From contig OY987306.1 of the NCBI GenBank assembly GCA_963920635.1, positions 13,410,001 to 13,474,000 on the forward strand: a DNA stretch of 64,000 nt, in the 5' to 3' direction. The translations under genes and the position numbers were made by a program. Below, piece after piece: positions 43,400-55,489 of the stretch. The DNA is from Pseudeuparius sepicola (lineage: Eukaryota; Arthropoda; Insecta; Coleoptera; Anthribidae). The stretch's first letter is position 1. Each line of letters begins with the position of its first letter. The notes under the pieces were generated by a model. The model made no database searches, had not been told where the DNA came from, and was given only the letters and a program-made list of their open reading frames with translations.

Positions 43400-45122
43400 G
43401 AGGACCTGTGCATGATGCACCAGCAACCGACAAACTCTGTCCCTGACATAGTCGAAACCTGTGCTAACATGGCGGGAGTTGAAGTAGCAACTGTATAATG
43501 TATATAGACGTCTAAAGGAAAGAAAACGATCTAATGTTAAGGACAACAAGAAGCATGAAGCAAAGAAACCTGAAGTGATTGACGAAGGTGTTAAAAATGC
43601 CATACGAAATAAAGTGCACGTTTTTTTTTTCAAAAAAAGATATACCTACTTTAAGTACAGTTTTGCAAACTATTAGAGAAGACGAATACTTACCTAAATT
43701 AGGAAGAATACTATTATGGAAAATTCTTCATGACATTAATTTTCGTTGGGAGAAACACAACAGAAAATCAGTTCTAATCGACAAATTAGAAATAATTTTT
43801 CGGAGAAGAGAATAGGTATTTACAAGAAAAAGAGATAATGGCCAATCACTCAAGACAACATCAAAAAATAGCAACCGCATACATGTGACTCATGCTGTTT
43901 GGCAATCATCAGTACGGTGTAATATTAACCAAATCAAAATGCTAGACATTATTTGGGAAGCAACAAATTAAGTCCAGGCAGGAGCCAACAGCACATTTGC
44001 AGCTTCAGTCAGCACATTATGGAAATCTCCATAACCCAAGATACAATGACAAGATGTAAAACTAGTGAGTGTAAATGTATTTACAAGAAAAAGAGATAAT
44101 GGGGAGTCATTCAAAACAACAACAAAAATAGCAACTGCATACACGCGTTTCATACTATTTGGCAATCATCAGTACGGTGTAATATTAACCAAATTAAAAT
44201 GATAGGAATGATTTGGGAAGCAACAAATGAAGTCCAGGCAGAAGACAACAGTACATTTACACCTTCAGTCAGCACATCCCCGGGAATTGGGGCTTGTACC
44301 AACATCGCCACTTACATTCTGGTGGTCAGTGTATCTTGGGTTATGGAGATTTCCACGCAGGTCATTTTAGCAGCCTCCGTGGCGGTATTAGTACAAACCC
44401 CAAATCCAGGAGATGTGCTGTCTGTAGCTGCAAATGTGCTGTTGGCTCCTGCCTGGACTTCATTTGTTGCTTCCCAAATCACGCCTATCATTTTGATTTG
44501 GTTAATACTACACCATTGTGAATACATTTACACTCATAGTCTTACTTCCTTGTTGTCATTGTATCTTGGGTTATAGAGATTTCCACGCAGGTCGCTTTAG
44601 CAGCCTCCGTGGCGATATTAGTACAAGCCCAAAATCCTGGGCATGTGCTGACTGAAGCTGCAAATGTGCTGTTGGCTCCTGCCTGGACTTCGTTTGTTGC
44701 CTCTCAAATCATGTCTATCTTTTGATTTGGTTAATATTACACCGTACTAATGCGAACTTCTGATAATTAATTGTTAAACATAATAACCTACAATATAAGA
44801 AGTTCGTAGTTGACGAACTGGCAATTTCGATTGCCCCCCTTCCATTGCGAATTAAATCCAATCGAGTTTATTTACGCGCAAATGAAAGGCTTTGTTGCGA
44901 GAAGAAAAGACTTCTTACAAACTTCGAGATGCACGACAACTTTTCCTTACCGCAGTGGAAGAAATGATCACACTTGACTACCGGCGAAATGTCATTCGAC
45001 ATGTTCTGGACGAGGAAAGGAAAATGTGGGATTTGGATGAATTAATTGATGAAACTATGGAGAATGAACCGTTAATTATTAACCTAAGAGAAGATACTGA
45101 AGACGATCTTGTTGACTTTTAA
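43400..45122 (+). pseudogene. IS630/Tc1-like transposase split by a repeat array
   Basis: The N-terminal part (about 43400-43815) has a helix-turn-helix region, then FFFSKKDIPTLSTVLQTIRE and LLWKILHDINFRW. The C-terminal part (about 44840-45122) has HCELNPIEFIYAQMKGFVAR, carrying the final catalytic Glu, and ends RHVLDEERKMWDLDELIDET with an acidic tail. The middle third, with the first two catalytic Asp residues, is missing and replaced by the repeats at 43816-44750. Frame changes occur in both parts. Confidence 0.75.
43816..44750. repeat. Four-copy direct/inverted repeat array
   Basis: Two direct copies (about 43816-44075 and 44076-44330) and two inverted copies (about 44331-44520 and 44560-44750) of one unit. 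Unit blocks: TTTACAAGAAAAAGAGATAA, ATCATCAGTACGGTGTAATA, TTTGGGAAGCAACAAAT, GAAATCTCCATAACCCAAGA. The plus and minus frames here (44199-44576 etc.) are by-products. A diverged relative is at 57590-57745. Confidence 0.75.
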
Positions 45123-45498
45123 ATATATATTTTTGTAATTATTATATTTTGTTGTATCTGTAGGTGTACTTACCTAACTGACCGCACATAAACATATTAA
45201 TATATTTGGGCCAATCGGTGCCAAGAAGTACTTGTTTTGTGGATATTTTTTGTCATAACAGTTAGATTAATCTTGGAATCTGTTCAGAAACACATATATT
45301 ATGTGAATGAGTACTAAAGCCGTGCCCTGCTAAAAAGTTATTTAAGATAAAAATAGCCGTTTTGAAAATATTCGCTACGTTTTCTCCAAATTACAAAAAT
45401 ACATTAAATGGAATTTTGCAGAAAGGGTTGTATTGTGCAAAAGTCCAAAGTTGTAGGTGCGCTATATAGGGTATAAAACCTCGTTAAACAAAAAGTGG

Positions 45499-46419
45499 TG
45501 CTGGTCCGGTATACGCTCTACAGTATAACGAACTGGTCTGGCTTGCGATCTACAGTAATTATGTGATCTACAGTATAAGTTTACATTTTTTATTGATTGT
45601 TTAGATTAATATTAATAAGAAATAATAGATATTGGTATGTACTTAATTTTTTTATTAAAATGAAAAATAATGAAATACTATATAATTAATCACAAATAGA
45701 CTCTTCTAATGTCTTCCAAAAATGATAGGAATCTACATGGAGAGTCTTTCCTTAAATTTCTCCATGCCACAAAATCCAAGTGGCTCTGTAGCATATGGTG
45801 AGGTACACTTCTTTGCTTCTTCATTAATGCCATCCAACCATTTTCGTTCTATTCTTTGCATGTGCGCTCCGGAGTCAGGATCAACATAGTTGTGTTGGTG
45901 ATTAACTGAATTGTGCACATATCCAAACCGTGATAAAGACCGGTAAGCGGGCCATTCATCGGAATGGATGTACGATCCTGCTTCAACTTCACGCTGAATG
46001 ATGGGAATCAACGTGGCGGCATCCCTCCTTGCAACGACGAAAAAGCGGACATGCGTTTTTGTTGCCAACCCAAACACCCATCCACCATCTACTTGACTGC
46101 CGTGGTTCCGATTATTCTCGACTTCGGCATCAGAATCTTCGGATTCGGCTGGCTGCTTTCCCTGCAAAAGTCGTCCCCTGTTGTATTTTCTCCGGCCCGA
46201 AAATTTGGATTCATCGATTTGGACGGGATCATCCGCGCTTCCTCTCAGCTGTCCTTGTACGTCAACTGACACCATCTTGCTGCACACCTCCCGGCACATG
46301 TTGAACCAATCAACGATTGCATCTCGACTTCTTCCTGTATTTAACGTAGATCGCATAACAGAATAGAGTACTTGAAGGTGTAGATCATATTTTCACGTAG
46401 AGCGCATACCAGACCAGCA
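45499..46419. mobile_element. Merlin DNA transposon, internally deleted
   Basis: TIRs of 22-23 bp, GCTGGTCYGGTATRCGCTCT, at 45500-45522 and 46397-46418, with GATCTACAGTA-like subterminal repeats at the left. Length about 920 bp, shorter than usual for the superfamily. An 8-bp duplication is not apparent. Confidence 0.8.
45733..46356 (-). CDS. Merlin (ISXO2/IS1016-like) transposase, N-terminally truncated
   Basis: Single open frame of 207 codons. It starts in the region RDAIVDWFNMCREVC that normally follows an N-terminal DNA-binding segment, then DDPVQIDESKFSGRRKYNRG (first catalytic Asp), GGWVFGLATKTHVRFF, GSYIHSDEWPAYRSLSRFGY (second acidic site) and HQHNYVDPDSGAHMQRIERK with the final Glu. 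All three catalytic blocks look intact. The right TIR begins only 40 bp upstream of the ATG, so the N-terminal coding part has been deleted from this copy. Confidence 0.85.
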   Translation of the reverse strand: MRSTLNTGRSRDAIVDWFNMCREVCSKMVSVDVQGQLRGSADDPVQIDESKFSGRRKYNRGRLLQGKQPAESEDSDAEVENNRNHGSQVDGGWVFGLATKTHVRFFVVARRDAATLIPIIQREVEAGSYIHSDEWPAYRSLSRFGYVHNSVNHQHNYVDPDSGAHMQRIERKWLDGINEEAKKCTSPYATEPLGFCGMEKFKERLSM

Positions 46420-46424
46420 AATTC

Positions 46425-46427
<3 letters not shown>

Positions 46428-46457
<30 letters not shown>
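46428..46457. repeat. (AT)n microsatellite
   Basis: About 15 AT units, directly right of the Merlin element. Confidence 0.9.
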
Positions 46458-46460
<3 letters not shown>

Positions 46461-46704
46461 ATTGAAGTTATTTTTATTTTAAACTGTTAAAAACTTTTTT
46501 AACAACATATATGTTGTTTTACACGTTATTCTGGACAGGTTCCATCATTAACCCAATTGTTATTACGAAAATGCACTTTGGATATCCCTACCTACTGGAC
46601 TATTTATAAAATCTCCTGGCGATTTGCATTTTATTACCCTATTGTGTTTGGCAGATTTTCTATCTGTACTGCGGTGAGCCAAAAATAACAGCAAAATACT
46701 GAGC

Positions 46705-48303
46705 AAATACAATGAGAGCGATCTTGTGTTCTTAGAGCACTGCAACAGCTTCTTGCATTTATAATTATTAGGGCGTCGTGCCAACAACTACAAACGAAAC
46801 ATGGTGTGGTAGTAAAACCAAACCACCCCACGCCAAGATCAACAACCAATTTCCAAGCACAGTTCTCACTGCGCACGCGCGGACAAATAATTCATGATAT
46901 AATCGACTGATAACTCTTTTGACTGACTGATTATGGATCATTAGTCTTGAGCCGCTTTCGGGTGCGAGGTTTTGATTACTACGGAGTAATTCCACAGTAG
47001 TAGTCCAGAACTTCTTCTATTCAAACAAATTGTCGGACATGTGTGGAACAAGGTGGGAGTCATTTTCAACAATTTTTGAAATGTTGCTTTAATGTGTTTT
47101 TGTTTTAAGAGTGAACGTACGGCACATACGTGTAGATTTAATATTTTTACCCATAAAAAAGCTTCTTTCGATGTCTAGTGAGCAACACGCAGAATGCTGT
47201 GCCATACTGAGAAGAAAAGAACTTGCCTCATACACCAAATGGGTTCACAAAAATAATATCACATTTAAATGAACCCTCGAAGAAAATTCTTAAAAAGACT
47301 TTGGTGCCTGTTGTGATGAGAAGAAAGTGGAACATATTTCCGAAAAGGTGATGTTGGCGTAATTTTTGAAATTATCTATCTACGTTGTGCAGTTAATATT
47401 GGATGCTTCAAACCATGCTAGACGTGAATAAATATGTAGATAATAAGTTCATAAACGTTATCGCATTTCGAAGCGAAAATTCAGAGGGTAATCGTACAAG
47501 TACATAGGCATAAAATGTCCAGGGAATATACAAAAGAAGTAGTATGGTTTATTAAGGAAACCGGCGACAAGGATTACTTGTCAGCAAAGTATGTCCTGGT
47601 TCTGGGTATGCTTTGGGATCGTGATGCAGGGAAGATATTTTTACTTTTGAAAAATATTAAAAATGCATTTGGCTTAATGAGGCTGTATGATTGCAAATAT
47701 AGTAGCTGGCAGGAGACCTAAAACTGCATCGGGCCATATTGCTTCGATCATCAACTGTTGTATCGCTGCCGGGCTTTTCTTCAGTTTTAAGCAAGTTCTA
47801 AGAGATTTTTCATATTTGTGCCTGTTCAGATCACTTTTACCTTGATAAGACGTGGGCGCATAGTGAATGCATCAGCAGAAGTGAGATAGACAAGAAGAAA
47901 AAATAATAGTTTAAAAAACTAAAAAATACGCTTTTCATGTCGACTAAAAAGTGAACAATAATTTATTTCATGCTTGATAATTAATATAAAATTATTTAAC
48001 GTAAAAGCTTGGGGCGCTAGTGTATTAAAACAAACTGGAACTAAATTGGCAGCGCTATTATTTATAAACAACGCATGGTTTTAATTTAGAAAATAACGAT
48101 TACTAACTTAGCATGATAAGGCCCCAGAAAGCGGGGAAGAATTTAATTTAAAGCGGTTTTATGATTGGCACATGATTCTACTTCTTAGATCCATCGATTT
48201 TGGTTACATTTGGAAATTAGTGAACACGCACCTATTGAAATACATTTGTGTCCAGTAAATTTAAGGTTTAATATTGCAATTCATTGGGTAATAATTTTTT
48301 TTT
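46705..48303. repeat. 1,599-bp tandem duplication, unit 1
   Basis: Starts AAATACAATGAGAGCG and ends in nine T. Unit 2 follows without a gap (48304-49902) at an offset of exactly 1,599; by eye only a few single-base differences exist (for example AAAGTATGTCC versus AAAGGATGTCC, GAGAAGAAAG versus GAGAAAAAAG). Frames inside it (46768-46995 minus, 47515-47721 plus) have no recognised family. Confidence 0.92.
47515..47721 (+). other. Unrecognised 68-codon frame in duplicated unit 1
   Basis: MSREYTKEVVWFIKETGDKD through a Leu-rich middle to a stop. It is present in both units (also 49114-49320), with three amino-acid differences or fewer. I recognise no domain and coding status is doubtful; retained here only because it is duplicated intact. 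Confidence 0.2.
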
Positions 48304-49902
48304 AAATACAATGAGAGCGATCTTGTGTTCTTAGAGCACTGCAACAGCTTCTTGCATTTATAATTATTAGGGCGTCGTGCCAACAACTACAAACGAAACA
48401 TGGTGTGGTAGTAAAACCAAACCACCCCACGCCAAGATCAACAACCAATTTCCAAGCACAGTTCTCACTGCGCACGCGCGGACAAATAATTCATGATATA
48501 ATCGACTGATAACTCTTTTGACTGACTGATTATGGATCATTAGTCTTGAGCCGCTTTCGGGTGCGAGGTTTTGATTACTACGGAGTAATTCCACAGTAGT
48601 AGTCCAGAACTTCTTCTATTCAAACAAATTGTCGGACATGTGTGGAACAAGGTGGGAGTCATTTTCAACAATTTTTGAAATGTTGCTTTAATGTGTTTTT
48701 GTTTTAAGAGTGAACGTACGGCACATACGTGTAGATTTAATATTTTTACCCATAAAAAAGCTTCTTTCGATGTCTAGTGAGCAACACGCAGAATGCTGTG
48801 CCATACTGAGAAGAAAAGAACTTGCCTCATACACCAAATGGGTTCACAAAAATAATATCACATTTAAATGAACCCTCGAAGAAAATTCTTAAAAAGACTT
48901 TGGTGCCTGTTGTGATGAGAAAAAAGTGGAACATATTTCCGAAAAGGTGATGTTGGCGTAATTTTTGAAATTATCTATCTACGTTGTGCAGTTAATATTG
49001 GATGCTTCAAACCATGCTAGACGTGAATAAATATGTAGATAATAAGTTCATAAACGTTATCGCATTTCGAAGCGAAAATTCAGAGGGTAATCGTACAAGT
49101 ACATAGGCATAAAATGTCCAGGGAATATACAAAAGAAGTAGTATGGTTTATTAAGGAAACCGGCGACAAGGATTACTTGTCAGCAAAGGATGTCCTGGTT
49201 CTGGCTATGCTTTGGGATCGTGATGCAGGGAAGATATTTTTACTTTTGAAAAATATTAAAAATGCATTTGGCTTAATGAGGCTGTATGATTGCAAATATA
49301 GTAGCTGGCAGGAGACCTAAAACTGCATCGGGCCATATTGCTTCGATCATCAACTGTTGTATCGCTGCCGGGCTTTTCTTCAGTTTTAAGCAAGTTCTAA
49401 GAGATTTTTCATATTTGTGCCTGTTCAGATCACTTTTACCTTGATAAGACGTGGGCGCATAGTGAATGCATCAGCAGAAGTGAGATAGACAAGAAGAAAA
49501 AATAATAGTTTAAAAAACTAAAAAATACGCTTTTCATGTCGACTAAAAAGTGAACAATAATTTATTTCATGCTTGATAATTAATATAAAATTATTTAACG
49601 TAAAAGCTTGGGGCGCTAGTGTATTAAAACAAACTGGAACTAAATTGGCAGCGCTATTATTTATAAACAACGCATGGTTTTAATTTAGAAAATAACGATT
49701 ACTAACTTAGCATGATAAGGCCCCAGAAAGCGGGGAAGAATTTAATTTAAAGCGGTTTTATGATTGGCACATGATTCTACTTCTTAGATCCATCGATTTT
49801 GGTTACATTTGGAAATTAGTGAACACGCACCTATTGAAATACATTTGTGTCCAGTAAATTTAAGGTTTAATATTGCAATTCATTGGGTAATAATTTTTTT
49901 TT
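48304..49902. repeat. 1,599-bp tandem duplication, unit 2
   Basis: Second unit. Its last 30 bases (GCAATTCATTGGGTAATAAT and the T run) are also the outer tip of the left arm of the foldback that starts at 49873, so the duplication was made across that boundary. Confidence 0.92.
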
Positions 49903-52312
49903 ATCCATCGATAGTACACCATATAGAAAGCTTAAATCAGAATTTTCGACCATCAACTCCTTGCAGGTATTGCGCCATCTTGAATTTTGGAATAAATTAG
50001 TTTTTCACGGATAACAGCTGTATTTTTAATTTTACCAAAAATATAGCCGACACCATTTTTGAAGGAAAAAAGGTACTCTGCAAATTTGTTCTCTTCACAT
50101 TTACTTGAATTCTGCATATATAACAAGTTATAAGAAATTTTTTTCATATCTAATATCTTTTTTTCTGTTAACGACAGCGCGAAATTTTCTTAACAAAAGT
50201 TGTTCAATACAAAATTACCTATGATATGTGTCTGAACAACTTTTTTCTATCAGCAATAGTTTATTTCCGGTAGCGTCTCAAAGTTGCGCGCAACGTCTCC
50301 TGGCACCTCGTAGGGTCCAAGTACGCGCGCTATACCTTGCCGGTACCTTGCAGATTTTCCCAATTTTTTTTATACCTAACTGTATTTTGAAATATTATTA
50401 TGTAGAGCATAATAATTAATTGTGTCCGCGCCTCGTAGTTTATGGTACAAGGACGAAAAGTTGAGTTTTTTGGACGGATGCGGTAGAGGCGCAGTCGAGG
50501 CTGGCGAACCGCAGGAGTACGAAAAACATACAATATTTTTTATTCGAATGTGCTTAGATACCTATATAACTATCTACTTATTTCAAAAAGTAGAAAATTA
50601 ATATCGAAAATGCTACTGTTTATTTTTCATTGCAACATAAATCTTAGTTACCTATGAACGTCTATACTAAAATCGAGCAACTCTTACGGCGTAAACAAGA
50701 TCACGTGCGTTGAAACATTCGCCAGGGCCGCACTGAGGCACGACCTTTATTTAATTTTAGTTTTACAATTGTTTACATCAAAATATTTTCAAAAAGAATT
50801 ATTTGTGGCAGTGTCTAAATAGCTGAAAACATCAAGATAAAACCGGATAACTACACTCTTGCGATCGAGTACGTCCCTGTTGCCGAGTCGGGTGAAATTT
50901 TATAGCCTACCGATCAATCGCGGATCGTCATTGAACACGTGGTTTTATTTACGCCAGGCGTACGGATTGCTCGATTTTAGTATAGTTGGCCATGGAACAA
51001 AGCAAACTATTGAACTGTCAATGTGTCTGAACAGAAATTCAGTGTATACTTGAACCAAGGCCCTTGTAAAATAAACTGGACTGCTTTTCCAATACAATCA
51101 TTTGTCCCACATCTATACATATATTATATGTCCCAGCGAACGGTCGGCCATATTGGGCGCACACGTCGTTGGCTGTCAAATGTCAAATGCAAGAGGGCCG
51201 TGGTTGGCCGTTGTCAAATGTCATTTTGTGTTGCCACCACAAATTTCGCTTTTCCCCTAGAATGCACTCTAAATCCCCTAGATTGCACACAATATGGCGG
51301 CTATCCAGGCGGCCGCCAGCGCCCTCTACCGGATGGCTAAAAATTGGTGGAGGGACTAGGGCCCAATGGCGGTCTAGTTTATTTTACGAGTGCCGTTACT
51401 TGAACGTTCATTCGCCCACAAAACAATCGCACATATAGTTTGTCGCTAGCACAAAGAACGTTCGAGTATACACTGAATTTATGTTCAGGCACATGGACAG
51501 TTCAATAGTTGGCTCTATTCCATGGCCGACTAGAAGTTCCTAGGTAACTAGGATTTATTGTAATGAAAACTAAAGAGCATCATTTCTGATCTTAATTTTC
51601 TACTTTTTTAAATAAGTATATATATCTAAGCACATTCGAATAAAAAATATTGTATGATACACGTAGGTACTCCTGCGGTTCGCCAGCCTCGCCTGCGCTT
51701 CGGCCGGTGAAGTATGGATCCGTCCGAAAAACTCAACTTTTCGTCCTTGTACCATATTATGCTCTACATAAAGTACAGTCAGGTATAAAGAACTTGGGAA
51801 ATTTTGCAAAGTACAGTCAAGGTATAGCGCGCGTACTTTGGCGCTACGAGGTGACAGGAGACGTTGCGCGCAACTTTGAGACGGTACCGGAAATAAACTA
51901 TTGCTGATAGAAAAAAGTTGTTCAGACAAATATCATAGGTAATTTTGTAGTGAACAACTTTTGTTAAGAAAATTTTGCGCTGTCGTTAGCAGAAAAAAAT
52001 ATTATATGTGAAAAAAAATTGCAACCGCTTTTTCCTCGATTATTTTCTTATAACTTGTTACATATGCAGAATTCAAGAAAACGACAAGAGAACAAATTTG
52101 CAGAGCACCTTTTTTCCTTTAAAAATGGTATCGACAATTTTTTTTTGTAAAATTAAAAATACAGCTGTTATCTGCGAAAAACTAATTTACCACTAAATTC
52201 AAGATGGCGGAAAACCTGTAAAGGGTTGATGGTCGAAAATTCGGATTTAAGCTTTCTATATGGTGTACTATCGATGGATAAGCAAATTTTTCTTACCCAA
52301 TGAATTGCATTA
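49873..52312. mobile_element. 2.4-kb foldback element
   Basis: Two long arms: about 49873-51087 and about 51380-52312, separated by a loop of about 290 bases. Shared blocks include GCAATTCATTGGGTAA (outermost), TCCATCGATAGTACACCATA, GAACAACTTTTTTCTATCAG, GTTGCGCGCAACGTCTCCTG and GGCCATGGAA. The left arm holds a separate MITE (50665-50982), the right arm about 55 extra bases near 51415-51470. No transposase; the ORFs here (50228-50533, 51600-51929 etc.) are antisense or arm by-products. Target site undetermined. Confidence 0.88.
50665..50982. mobile_element. 318-bp MITE inside the foldback arm
   Basis: Ends TACTAAAATCGAGCAA and its complement, with TA duplicated outside (50663-50664, 50983-50984). 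The opposite arm of the foldback lacks this segment, so it is a later insertion. Confidence 0.85.
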
Positions 52313-53282
52313 TTACCCATATTGACAACAAAAGGTAGATCATATTGTACCTAGCAGGCTTCATGATTCATATTTGACGGACGATAGGCAGCAAGTGAAG
52401 TACAGAATCTTGATTTAAAGCTTAGATAAGGTAAAGGAGAGAGGACGCATAATCCGGCCAAATTGAGTGTGCCCAGTTTTGCACCACCAGTGGCGGATCG
52501 CGTGGGACTGGTAAATAATGAAAAATGCCTATAAAGCAATACTGTTCGTTTATAAAGGGACCAAATTTCGACAAAACAACAACATTTCATTTGTATCAGG
52601 CGGTATACAAATAAGACAATGCCTTTTTTCCTTAAAGCTATTTTTCTAACTATAAATATTTACCTATGAAAGGTTATTCCTGACACTTTCTGCTCACTTC
52701 AACTCTTGCAACCAAAAGCTAAACAAAACACCATTATGATGCCATAAAAATAACAATGTCTTCAGTCCGTATTAGCACAAAATCACAAAAACTAAACCTG
52801 CTGTCACACACGACGTCTGGCACCAAATTATGGCGTCGCATTAATATTTGGGCACACTCTCTGCTATGGTCCGTAAATACACGTTACGCGTCCTCTCCTC
52901 TCCCTTGTCTAAGGTTTAAAGTATATAATTTTTTGTACATGGCTGTACCAACTAATTGATACATCAAACACTAAATACTTAATCATTACTCAGAGATGTA
53001 ACTTCTTGGCTCGATGAGTAGTTGTTTGGAAATAGTTTTTTTTTAGCTTTTTGTGTGTCCTATCCAATTTAGCATCCAACAAGCCTTTACTTTGCTCAGA
53101 CTGATAGATTGTGAGATTACACTAATTATTCACACCACTATCGCTAGGCTGGTGTTTCCCAAAAATGAGATTATCACATATGATTCGATACATACTTTAT
53201 CCTAGATTTTTTCGATTCATATAGGTATTTCTAGGGTGTCATTTCCTTATTTGATAACAACCTAGCTTACTTGCCTGCTTAC
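52313..53282. other. Robo intron next to Ig4 exon
   Basis: No gene or clear element. CACCACCAGTGGCGGATCGC near 52488 resembles a hAT-type end. Frames 52351-52590 and 52756-52959 are not recognised. Confidence 0.45.
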
Positions 53283-53560
53283 CTGCAAAAACGCACGAAC
53301 ACTTGAGGATCCAGCTACACTCAGCGCATTGCAAACAAGCCATCCTGCATCTTCTCTCAGTGCTCCTTGTATCCTCAGAGTGCCGTGTGCATTAACGTGC
53401 ATATGTCCATTGGAATTGTCGGCAAACATTAGTATTTGGGAACCTTCTTTACTCCAGAATATCGAGGGAGGCGGGTTGCCCGCTGCTGAACAGTGGAACT
53501 CCACGACTCCGTTGATACTAACTTTCTGATCCCGAGGTATTTCAAGAAAAGTAGGAGGTA
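53283..53560 (-). CDS. robo: Robo exon: Ig4
   Basis: Acceptor TCTCTTTCAG before 53560 (phase 1 in), donor GTAAGC at 53277-53282 (phase 0 out). It is exactly one Ig domain: VPPTFLEIPRDQKVSINGVV, first Cys in VEFHCSAAGNPPPSIFW with the core Trp, KEGSQILMF (a Robo Ig4 hallmark), GTLRIQ, and second Cys in WLVCNALSVAGSSSVRAFLQ. The usual D.G.Y.C corner reads DAGWLVC, with Leu at the Tyr position, an unusual change. No frame breaks. Confidence 0.96.
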
Positions 53561-53699
53561 CTGAAAGAGAAATTTTTTTAGCTTCCAAATTATATACTTA
53601 ATAATGAGTAGTTATTGTAATCAGTAAATGGCTTATATTTTGCGCCAATATGAGAGTGATGTGGCCGTGGAGAAACGTAGATCTCTTTTCTCGACGACT

Positions 53700-54440
53700 A
53701 GATACAAGTTTTACATGATGGCCGCCGATCCAAGATGGCGGATAATGTATTTTTTTTTGTCAACCCCCTTAATATGGGTATCAATAGAAAGGGCTTGAAG
53801 AGTAGAAAACGACAGAGTTAGTTACATCACACTAAATTCAATATGGCCGTCGCTCCAAGATGGCGGATGATGTATTTTTTTGTCAACCCCCTTAATATGG
53901 GTAACAAATGAAAGGGCTCGAAGAGTAGAAAACGATAAAGTTAGTGACATCACACTAAATTCAATATGGCCGCCGCTCCAACACGGCGGATTACATTTTC
54001 TTTTCCCTTAATATGTGCATCAAAATGAAAGGGCTTGAAGAGTAGAACTAAAAAGTTGAAAATAAAATTAATAGTAAAAAAATATTTTTAAAAACAAGCT
54101 TTTATTTAAATGTTCTGAAAAGAAGAAAATCAACTTTATAATAAATCAAACCAAGGCATAATTTTGTTACATTATACAACTGTAGGTATATGATATAAAA
54201 GCTTGTCGCTTGTCTATATCTTGAAAGTAATTTTAAGTAGAAAGTTTATTTTTCTATAAAAGAAATTTACACACGAAAATCTCGCGACAAGCTTTTATAT
54301 TATATACAGTTGTATAATGTAACAAAATTATGGGTTTGCCTTGGTTTGATTTATTATAAAGTTTATTTTCTTCTTTTCAGAGAATTTAAATAAAAGCTTG
54401 TTTTTAAAAATATTTTTTCCTATTAATTTTATTTTCAATT
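53700..54440 (+). mobile_element. Structured repeat element, copy 2
   Basis: Same plan as 19605-20770: about three tandem units (53713-54050) with ATGGCCG.CG.TCCAAGATGG, AACCCCCTTAATATGGGTA and GAGTAGAAAACGA.A.AGTTA, then a hairpin with arms of about 150 bp (54072-54300, 54285-54425) whose base is AAAACAAGCTTTTATTTAAA and tip ATCTCGCGACAAGC. The GTGGGTCGAA end seen in the other copies is missing. Confidence 0.6.
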
Positions 54441-55142
54441 GATATCCTTTACCTGAAAACATCCTTTATTAATTACGAATAGTATACGCGAACACCAATG
54501 CATTAGGTCTTAAAACACGTGCGGGGTAATGATTTTACGACTTTACAGTGGACCAAGCAATTGTTCAAATTTGTATGTGGTTGTTTTGATACTCTCATAG
54601 ATGAATAATACGTACTAGATTTCCTGTAGGATTGCAAAAAGGCTATATCAAAAAGTTCAACAAACAGTGCGGCTATGTATAAGTTCTATTCACGTTGAAA
54701 GAACATTCGGATTTTTTCCCGAATAGAATAATTTAATGTTAAAAGTAATAAATTACAAGAAAATAGTTTACACAAAAGGTGAGAGATTTGGTTTGACCCA
54801 TTCTTTCACTCCACTTATTAACACGAAATGTATGCATATAAAATATATATCATGACATAAAACTTTTAAAAATATCGATTGCTAAAAATGAACACATGCC
54901 GGTAAACATATTCCTATAAATCAACCAGACAATCCATTTTCAGTTGCTTTTTAAATATTCATGTGAGAAAAACTTCCTTCAAATTTTGATGTAGAATGCT
55001 GCGGTACAGTGAAAGAATTAAGCCTAATGTTTACATTATGAATGCGAGATTATTATACAATTACATTGGTAAGATAAGAAGGAGCAAGTTACAGAGCTAA
55101 TATTGCCTAGAAAGCAGGAGAACAACACCAACTTAGTTTATA
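54441..55142. other. Intron without supported feature
   Basis: AT-rich, no recognised coding region, inverted repeat or element end. Confidence 0.45.
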
Positions 55143-55487
55143 TAGGGTGAGTCTGAAATAACTGGCATCCTTTTTTTGGTAATAGAGATGGTCATTCTGA
55201 ACAACTTTTCTTAATAATTTTTTTTCCTATCGCCGAATTTTTTATCTATTTTTTTAATTTACCAACATTTATTTCATACACAGCGGATAGAATAGCGTAA
55301 ACTCGGTCTCAAAATACTATACTAGTTGATGATTTACCATTTTCTACTTGGTTGTTGGCAGGGCGCCAGTGCCGTGTTTTCATAGAGGGAGGATTTTGAG
55401 GGGATGAATTATAGAAAAAACTCGGAGCTAGAAAAAAAAAATTAAGACCATCCAAAAAAGGATGCCAGTTATTTCAGACTCACCCTG
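55143..55487. mobile_element. 345-bp MITE
   Basis: Ends AGGGTGAGTCTGAAATAACT and its complement, followed by GGCATCCTTTTTT in both arms. The right end reads CACCCTG|TA; the left has lost one base (TATAGGGTGAG). TA-site type. Confidence 0.8.
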
Positions 55488-55489
55488 TA

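Noticed and set aside
44199..44576. 125-codon plus ORF rich in Val/Ala/Thr resembling a membrane protein
   Set aside because: It runs through the junction of direct and inverted repeat units, so it is a by-product of the array.
43816..44750. CRISPR-like repeats
   Set aside because: Units are 190-260 bp, partly inverted and without regular spacers; eukaryotic context.
46768..46995. 75-codon minus ORF present in both 1,599-bp units
   Set aside because: No family resemblance, overlaps other frames, duplicated only because the DNA is.
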